Positions 34,349-38,450 of a stretch of DNA of 38,450 bases are shown here, piece by piece (within the stretch, counting starts at the first letter, position 1; every line of letters starts with the position of its first letter). The notes beneath the pieces were generated by a model. The model searched no databases and was not told where the DNA came from. It saw only the letters and a program-made list of their open reading frames with translations. The position numbers and the translations under genes were made by a program. Origin of the DNA: an uncultured SAR324 cluster bacterium (GTDB lineage Bacteria > SAR324 > NAC60-12); assembly GCA_902590435.1 (NCBI GenBank), contig CACIWU010000009.1:1-38450 (forward strand), read 5' to 3'.

Positions 34349-35367
34349 AACAACTTCCCTCTCAAAATTCCAGTAGGACGAACCAATAAAACTAGTACCA
34401 GAATTAAAAAAGACACAGCAAATTTATATTCAGTAGTCAAAAATTGAACAAGACTTTCAGGTGCAAATTCACTTGGAACAAGATATATAATAAATTTTTT
34501 GAATGCATATGTTGCCATGATTTCTGAAAAAGCTACTACATATCCTCCAATTATTGCCCCCAATGGTTCACCTATCCCTCCTACAATAGCTGCGGCAAAT
34601 ATAGGTAGAATAAGATTAAAGTAAACCAAGGGTTTAAAACTTTTATCCAAACCATAAAGAACACCTGCCAAAGTAGCCAAAATTGCTGTTATAATCCACG
34701 TTACCATTACAACTCGTTCTGGACTTATACCTGATAGTAAAGCTAAATCTTCATTGTCTGAAAAGGCTCGCATAGCTTTTCCTGTTCTTGTTCTTTGCAA
34801 AAACCAAAATAAAAGAACTACAGAAATAATTGCAATTACAATAGTTAAAACCTGAGTCTGCTTAAGTGCTAATCCTTCACTCAAACCAGTCATTTTCTTA
34901 AAATGACCTGCCTTAATCAAGAATTTTTGCCCATCCCTGAATATTATTTCATCAGTTCCAATAATAATGCGAACTAATCCATTAAGTATAAACATAACAC
35001 CAACAGAGGTAACTATATATGTAACAGCACGACTCTTATTTTTCCGATAAAAACTAAAGACACTATTATCTATTATAAGAACAAGGATTATAGTTATAAT
35101 TATTGATAAAGGTAGTGCAAGCATTGCAGTAGGGAAAAATCCCATTGTAACTCCAAGTGATTGAAGCCACCAAGTGATTAGAACAGTAACCATACTGCCG
35201 AAAGACATAATTTCACCATGTGCAAAATTTGCAAAACGCAAAATTCCGAAAACGAGAGTTACTCCTACAGCTCCCAATGCCAGTTGAGATCCATAAGATA
35301 ATGATGGTATCAAAACATAATTTGATATCAGTACCAGAGCATTCAACATGTCTGTAGAAAAATCCAA
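34345..35367 (-). CDS. livH: branched-chain amino acid-type ABC permease, LivH-like
   Basis: This 340-residue permease has about eight helices; the LRFANFAHGEIMSFG motif near 43-57 and MRAFSDNEDLALLSGI coupling region near 198-213 are hallmarks of LivH. The frame begins at TTG (35367). I accept it because a perfect AGGAGG, formed by the last codons of livF, lies 7 bases upstream; an ATG six codons later (35349) is the alternative. It is coupled to livM downstream by a 4-base overlap and separated from livF by only 3 bases. Confidence 0.9.
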   Translation of the reverse strand: MDFSTDMLNALVLISNYVLIPSLSYGSQLALGAVGVTLVFGILRFANFAHGEIMSFGSMVTVLITWWLQSLGVTMGFFPTAMLALPLSIIITIILVLIIDNSVFSFYRKNKSRAVTYIVTSVGVMFILNGLVRIIIGTDEIIFRDGQKFLIKAGHFKKMTGLSEGLALKQTQVLTIVIAIISVVLLFWFLQRTRTGKAMRAFSDNEDLALLSGISPERVVMVTWIITAILATLAGVLYGLDKSFKPLVYFNLILPIFAAAIVGGIGEPLGAIIGGYVVAFSEIMATYAFKKFIIYLVPSEFAPESLVQFLTTEYKFAVSFLILVLVLLVRPTGILRGKLL

Positions 35368-35370
35368 GTT

Positions 35371-36075
35371 TTAACCTCCTAGAAAGGATTTACGGACTTC
35401 TTTGTTTGATAAAAGAGCTTCCCCGGTATCAGTAAAGCGATTTTCTCCTGTTACCATAACAAATCCACGGTCCGCAATGTTAAGTGCTTGGCGGGCATTT
35501 TGTTCAACCATCAAAATTGCTATACCGGTTTGTTTAACCTCTAAAATACGTTCAAACAACTCATCCATAACAATGGGTGATACTCCGGCTGTAGGTTCAT
35601 CTAACATCAGGACTAAAGGTTTAGTCATTAGTGCACGACCTACAGCCACTTGTTGTCGCTGCCCACCAGATAACTCTCCTGCCAATTGTTTCCTTTTCAA
35701 TTTCAGTACAGGAAAAAGTTCAAAAACCTGCTCCATAGTTTCATTTATATCATCTCGACGTAAAAATGCTCCCATTTCAAGATTTTCTTCAACTGTCATT
35801 GTTACAAAAATATTTTTATTCTGTGGAACAAAAGCCATTCCTTGTGCAACTCTTTCTTGTGGAGACATACTAGTAATATCATTACCATCAAGCTTTACAA
35901 AACCACTACGAAGCTTCAACATACCCAACAAAGCTTTCATGGCAGTAGATTTGCCCGCACCGTTAGGTCCAACCACTACTGCAATTTCACCTTTTTCAAC
36001 GAAAATGGAACAATCACTTATTACATCTGCCCCACCATATCCTCCGGTTAAATTTTCTCCAATTAAGTAGCTCAT
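35371..36075 (-). CDS. livF: branched-chain amino acid-type ABC ATPase, LivF-like
   Basis: The 234-residue ATPase has Walker A GPNGAGKST at 36-44, the Q-loop at 85, LSGGQRQQ at 135-142, and Walker B LVLMLDEPTAG at 154-164. Length and the NGAGKST/LSGGQRQ pattern match LivF. It starts 7 bases after the livG stop and its last codons carry the livH ribosome-binding site, so the operon is tightly packed. A 222-codon open frame on the opposite strand is a shadow of this gene. Confidence 0.92.
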   Translation of the reverse strand: MSYLIGENLTGGYGGADVISDCSIFVEKGEIAVVVGPNGAGKSTAMKALLGMLKLRSGFVKLDGNDITSMSPQERVAQGMAFVPQNKNIFVTMTVEENLEMGAFLRRDDINETMEQVFELFPVLKLKRKQLAGELSGGQRQQVAVGRALMTKPLVLMLDEPTAGVSPIVMDELFERILEVKQTGIAILMVEQNARQALNIADRGFVMVTGENRFTDTGEALLSNKEVRKSFLGG

Positions 36076-36082
36076 GCTTTAA

Positions 36083-36856
36083 TCAATTTTGTTTATTTTT
36101 CAATCCTTTGCCTAAATAAGCCTCTATAACTTCTTCATTCCTTTTTATCTGATCAGCACTACCCTCAGCCAGAATTTTACCCTCAGCCATCACTACCACA
36201 GGAGAACATAGCCTACTGATAAAATCCATATCATGTTCAATCATACAAAAAGTGTATCCACGATCACGATTCATACTCAATATTGCATCGCCTATTTCTT
36301 TCAGAAGAGATCTATTGACCCCTGCACCTACTTCATCCAAAATTACTACTTTAGGCTCAACCATCATTGTGCGGCCAAGTTCTAGAAGTTTTTTTTGTCC
36401 ACCAGAAAGATTACCAGCAAGTTCATTTGCCATCTTACCCATATTTAGAAACGAAATAACATCTTTTGCTTTTTTTTGAATTTCATCTTCTTGCCGAACT
36501 ACCTCTTTTCTTCTAAACAAGGCTCCTAGAAGAGATTCACCAATTTGCATCGGTGGAACCATCATCAAGTTATCAAGTACACTAAGTGTGTGGAATTCAT
36601 GTGATATCTGGAATGTGCGTAGTAAGCCTTTAGAAAAAAGTTCATGTGGTTTTAAGCCTGTCACATTCTCTCCATCTAGAAAAATACTACCCTCATTAGG
36701 AACAATATTACCCGCTATCAAATTAAAGAGTGTAGTTTTACCTGCTCCGTTAGGACCAATTAAACCAGTGATACTTCCGCTTTCAATCTTCATATCAACA
36801 CCGTCAACGGCGACTACTCCACCAAAATGTTTTACTACATTTTTTACAGATATCAT
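36083..36856 (-). CDS. livG: branched-chain amino acid-type ABC ATPase, LivG-like
   Basis: The 257-residue ATPase has Walker A GPNGAGKTT at 34-42, TFQ Q-loop at 81-83, LSGGQKKLLELGR at 150-162, Walker B VVILDE at 170-175 and the switch His in MIEHDMDFI. The tail EVIEAYLGKG is the usual LivG ending. After Walker B it reads DEVGAGVN where most relatives have DEPAAGxN, so the D-loop proline is Val. It is the first gene of the livGFHM operon, 65 bases after the outer-membrane-protein gene; no convincing promoter was found in that gap, so the two may be cotranscribed. Confidence 0.92.
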   Translation of the reverse strand: MISVKNVVKHFGGVVAVDGVDMKIESGSITGLIGPNGAGKTTLFNLIAGNIVPNEGSIFLDGENVTGLKPHELFSKGLLRTFQISHEFHTLSVLDNLMMVPPMQIGESLLGALFRRKEVVRQEDEIQKKAKDVISFLNMGKMANELAGNLSGGQKKLLELGRTMMVEPKVVILDEVGAGVNRSLLKEIGDAILSMNRDRGYTFCMIEHDMDFISRLCSPVVVMAEGKILAEGSADQIKRNEEVIEAYLGKGLKNKQN

Positions 36857-36921
36857 TTTATAACCGTATATTGTTTTTTATATTAGTGTTTTCATCTACC
36901 ATTTTTTGAGCTAGCCAGTTT

Positions 36922-37944
36922 TTACCCGCCAAAAACAAAGTCTAATTTAACTATTATTGAGTTTGTTTGTTTAAAATTCTCATCTTGTTTTGCTCGAGAC
37001 CAAACTATCAGAGGACTTATTATTTCGAAGAAAATCCAATTATTATAAACCATCTGTCGGTAAGCAACACCAAGATTATATCCTGTTGTGTAGATTTTAG
37101 GTTCATGGATTCCACTAATATTCGAGAAATATTCTAATGCCTTGTTAGATGCTAATTGATGATAGAGAGAGTAACCGTGGCCTAAACTGAATAACCCGGT
37201 TTTTTCTCGCCAGGATATCCCATTTTTGATTCGGAAGAGTAATTGTTTATTAATAGTTTTATCAAAGACTAAACCTGAAGATTCTTCCCAGTTACGCAAA
37301 GGAGACCATCTAAAAAGTTGAGTAAAACGTGATTCCCAATCATTCTCTAAATAGAACGATCTTCTGAATCTTAATCTTGCATAAGGGTCAAAATCAGGCT
37401 CTGAAAAAATTACTCCCGTCTTTGTATCAATGGTCCAGATTTTAGAATCAAAAATTTTATACTGAAGACCTGCCGAAAATGTTGATTCAGTTCCAGCATC
37501 TGTTGTAGCATTATTTTGTTTTTGACCGCTTCCAGTATCACTTAAATCGTCACTCTCAAAATTTTTCTTTGCGTCTTCTACAATTAGATTCAATTTTTTC
37601 TGGGTTCTTGGAAGAATCAGAGAAGTAGAAAGACCCGTTGTAGAAGTTGATTTACCTTCCTCATCAAAAGTTGTGGTGAAATTTAGCTTTATTTTACTTT
37701 TATTGTAATCACCACCCATTCTTTCCTCACCAAAAAAAGAATCTACTATATCAGATGCAGAACTTACTTGTTCTGATAAGAGTTGATGAGTATCATCAAC
37801 GAGTTCAGTAGTTTTTTTAATTAAACTCTCATTATCAGAATCATTTTCATTACTTTCTTTAGCAATTATTAAAGAATGCATTGCTACTAGTAGAAAGCAA
37901 TTTAAAAATATAAAACGTAAAAAAATATTAATAAACGGAATCAT
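36922..37944 (-). CDS. probable outer-membrane beta-barrel protein, unknown family
   Basis: I do not recognise this 340-residue protein. A hydrophobic N-terminal signal (about 1-28) is followed by an acidic Ser/Asn/Asp-rich region (to about 75). From about residue 80, alternating aromatic and polar strands (SKIKLNFTTTF, FSAGLQYKIFD, ARLRFRRSFYL, SRFTQLFRWSP, YNLGVAYRQMV) suggest an outer-membrane beta barrel, and the chain ends in IIVKLDFVFGG, near but not exactly a C-terminal Phe barrel signal. A low-complexity Asn/Gly/Thr patch lies near 135-155. It precedes livG by 65 bases on the same strand; a role in passage of substrate across the outer membrane is possible but unsupported. Confidence 0.65.
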   Translation of the reverse strand: MIPFINIFLRFIFLNCFLLVAMHSLIIAKESNENDSDNESLIKKTTELVDDTHQLLSEQVSSASDIVDSFFGEERMGGDYNKSKIKLNFTTTFDEEGKSTSTTGLSTSLILPRTQKKLNLIVEDAKKNFESDDLSDTGSGQKQNNATTDAGTESTFSAGLQYKIFDSKIWTIDTKTGVIFSEPDFDPYARLRFRRSFYLENDWESRFTQLFRWSPLRNWEESSGLVFDKTINKQLLFRIKNGISWREKTGLFSLGHGYSLYHQLASNKALEYFSNISGIHEPKIYTTGYNLGVAYRQMVYNNWIFFEIISPLIVWSRAKQDENFKQTNSIIVKLDFVFGG

Positions 37945-38237
37945 AGGAAATTAAGTATTTTGTATCATTAAAATAGAAAAATAATATTGTTAATTTATAT
38001 TTTAGCCACCGAAGACATTTAAGGTTAAAAGATCATGAAAGCAACTATTTATAGAATATATAAAGACTATTAAAGTATTCCCCTAATTAATCGTAACAAA
38101 TTTTTTGCAATCTCTCTTCTTATAATAATCTAAATTGATACATGTGATATGATAGTAAAAAAAAATGTCCCTAAAAGATATTTAAAACTACCTTTATAGC
38201 AATCTTTATTTTTTTACCACACAACTATTAAAAATAT

Positions 38238-38270
38238 AATTTAGGGTCAATTTAAGGTCAATTTAGAGTT
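38238..38270. repeat. three 11-bp tandem repeat units
   Basis: AATTTAGGGTC, AATTTAAGGTC and AATTTAGAGTT follow one another exactly. They lie in the 358-base gap 37945-38302, which is AT-rich and otherwise shows no gene or structure I can name. The array is 33 bases past the stop of the downstream partial gene (minus strand), so it may be part of its 3' region. Confidence 0.6.
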
Positions 38271-38302
38271 ATTTTATTTATAAAAAATTTTAACCAAGTG
38301 AT

Positions 38303-38450
38303 TTAACTATCAAATGCTTGTAATACATTAACTACATTTATACCTAACTCTTCTATATCATATCCACCCTCCATGACAAAAAGAGTGGGTATACCCAAAT
38401 TAGATATCAATTTACCTATTCTCAAAAAATCATCAGATTTTAATTTAAAA
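38303..38450 (-). CDS. C-terminal end of histone deacetylase/acetylpolyamine amidohydrolase family protein (partial)
   Basis: The window edge cuts this gene; only the last 49 residues are visible, ending in TAA at 38303-38305. The sequence includes KSDDFLRIGKLISNLGIPTL and, after it, FVMEGGYDIEELG and a VLQAF ending. The EGGY motif with the preceding PTLFV strand is the conserved C-terminal element of the arginase/deacetylase superfamily (HDAC, AcuC and acetylpolyamine amidohydrolases), where the Tyr contributes to the active site. The EGGYD-x-E-LG ending is closest to acetylpolyamine amidohydrolases. These zinc enzymes remove acetyl groups from polyamines or proteins. The catalytic Asp/His ligands lie outside the window. 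Confidence 0.75.
   Translation of the reverse strand, partial: FKLKSDDFLRIGKLISNLGIPTLFVMEGGYDIEELGINVVNVLQAFDS

Noticed and set aside
35402-36070. 222-codon open frame opposite the livF-like gene
   Set aside because: Fully antisense to an intact ABC ATPase with all motifs; low-complexity Ser/Pro/Thr-rich translation without family features, typical of a shadow frame.
1-38450. Search for CRISPR arrays, tRNA, rRNA, insertion sequences and prophage genes
   Set aside because: No regularly spaced repeats, cloverleaf arms, transposase motifs or phage genes were seen by eye; a covariance-model or profile search could still find a missed small RNA.

Overview
This is an AT-rich window (roughly one third G+C by eye, not computed) from a Gram-negative bacterium. 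It encodes signal peptides, periplasmic binding proteins, an OmpA-type domain protein and a probable outer-membrane barrel. The content is typical of a marine heterotroph: four ABC importer gene sets or parts, a creatinase, a Caulobacter-type xylose oxidation set, a DUF3726 protein and tight operons. A low-GC marine proteobacterium is the best guess, probably alphaproteobacterial, but no rRNA or universal marker is present to place it. I saw no tRNA, rRNA, insertion sequence or CRISPR.

Layout. 1-5.9 kb: an OmpA-domain coiled-coil protein faces a YbbA/YbbP-type ABC pair, followed by a small two-helix membrane protein. 5.9-8.6 kb (minus): a phosphoribosyltransferase, GMP reductase and creatinase operon. 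8.7-16.9 kb (minus): a polyamine-type ABC importer (potA, potD, potB, potC order) followed by an M19-dipeptidase-like protein with most metal ligands replaced, an unrecognised 566-residue protein and a DUF3726 protein; the last three genes overlap or abut. 17.1-18.5 kb (minus): a low-molecular-weight tyrosine phosphatase and fructosamine kinase pair, a likely protein deglycation unit. 18.8-20 kb (plus): an orphan branched-chain-amino-acid-type binding protein with its own terminator.

20.2-28.8 kb: a sugar ABC importer (binding protein, two permeases, ATPase), then an SDR dehydrogenase and an IlvD/EDD dehydratase closely resembling Caulobacter XylB and XylD. A SOUL heme-binding protein follows, then a convergent SMP-30 lactonase resembling XylC. 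Together they can import a pentose and carry it to a 2-keto-3-deoxy sugar acid; the later Weimberg steps (XylX, XylA) are not in the window.

28.9-38.45 kb: an MsbA-like ABC exporter, a Popeye-domain membrane protein, a class V aminotransferase of the cysteine-desulfurase-like type, a LivGFHM permease/ATPase operon without a binding protein, a probable outer-membrane protein, and the C-terminal end of a histone-deacetylase/acetylpolyamine-amidohydrolase family enzyme cut by the window edge.

Regulatory signals include two clear intrinsic terminators (after the Liv-type and the sugar binding-protein genes), a strong stem-loop after potD, leader hairpins before the two plus-strand binding-protein genes, and several sigma70-like promoters. 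The most interesting items are the M19-like/566-aa/DUF3726 module, the Popeye protein, the creatinase with purine salvage operon, and the partial xylose oxidation cluster.
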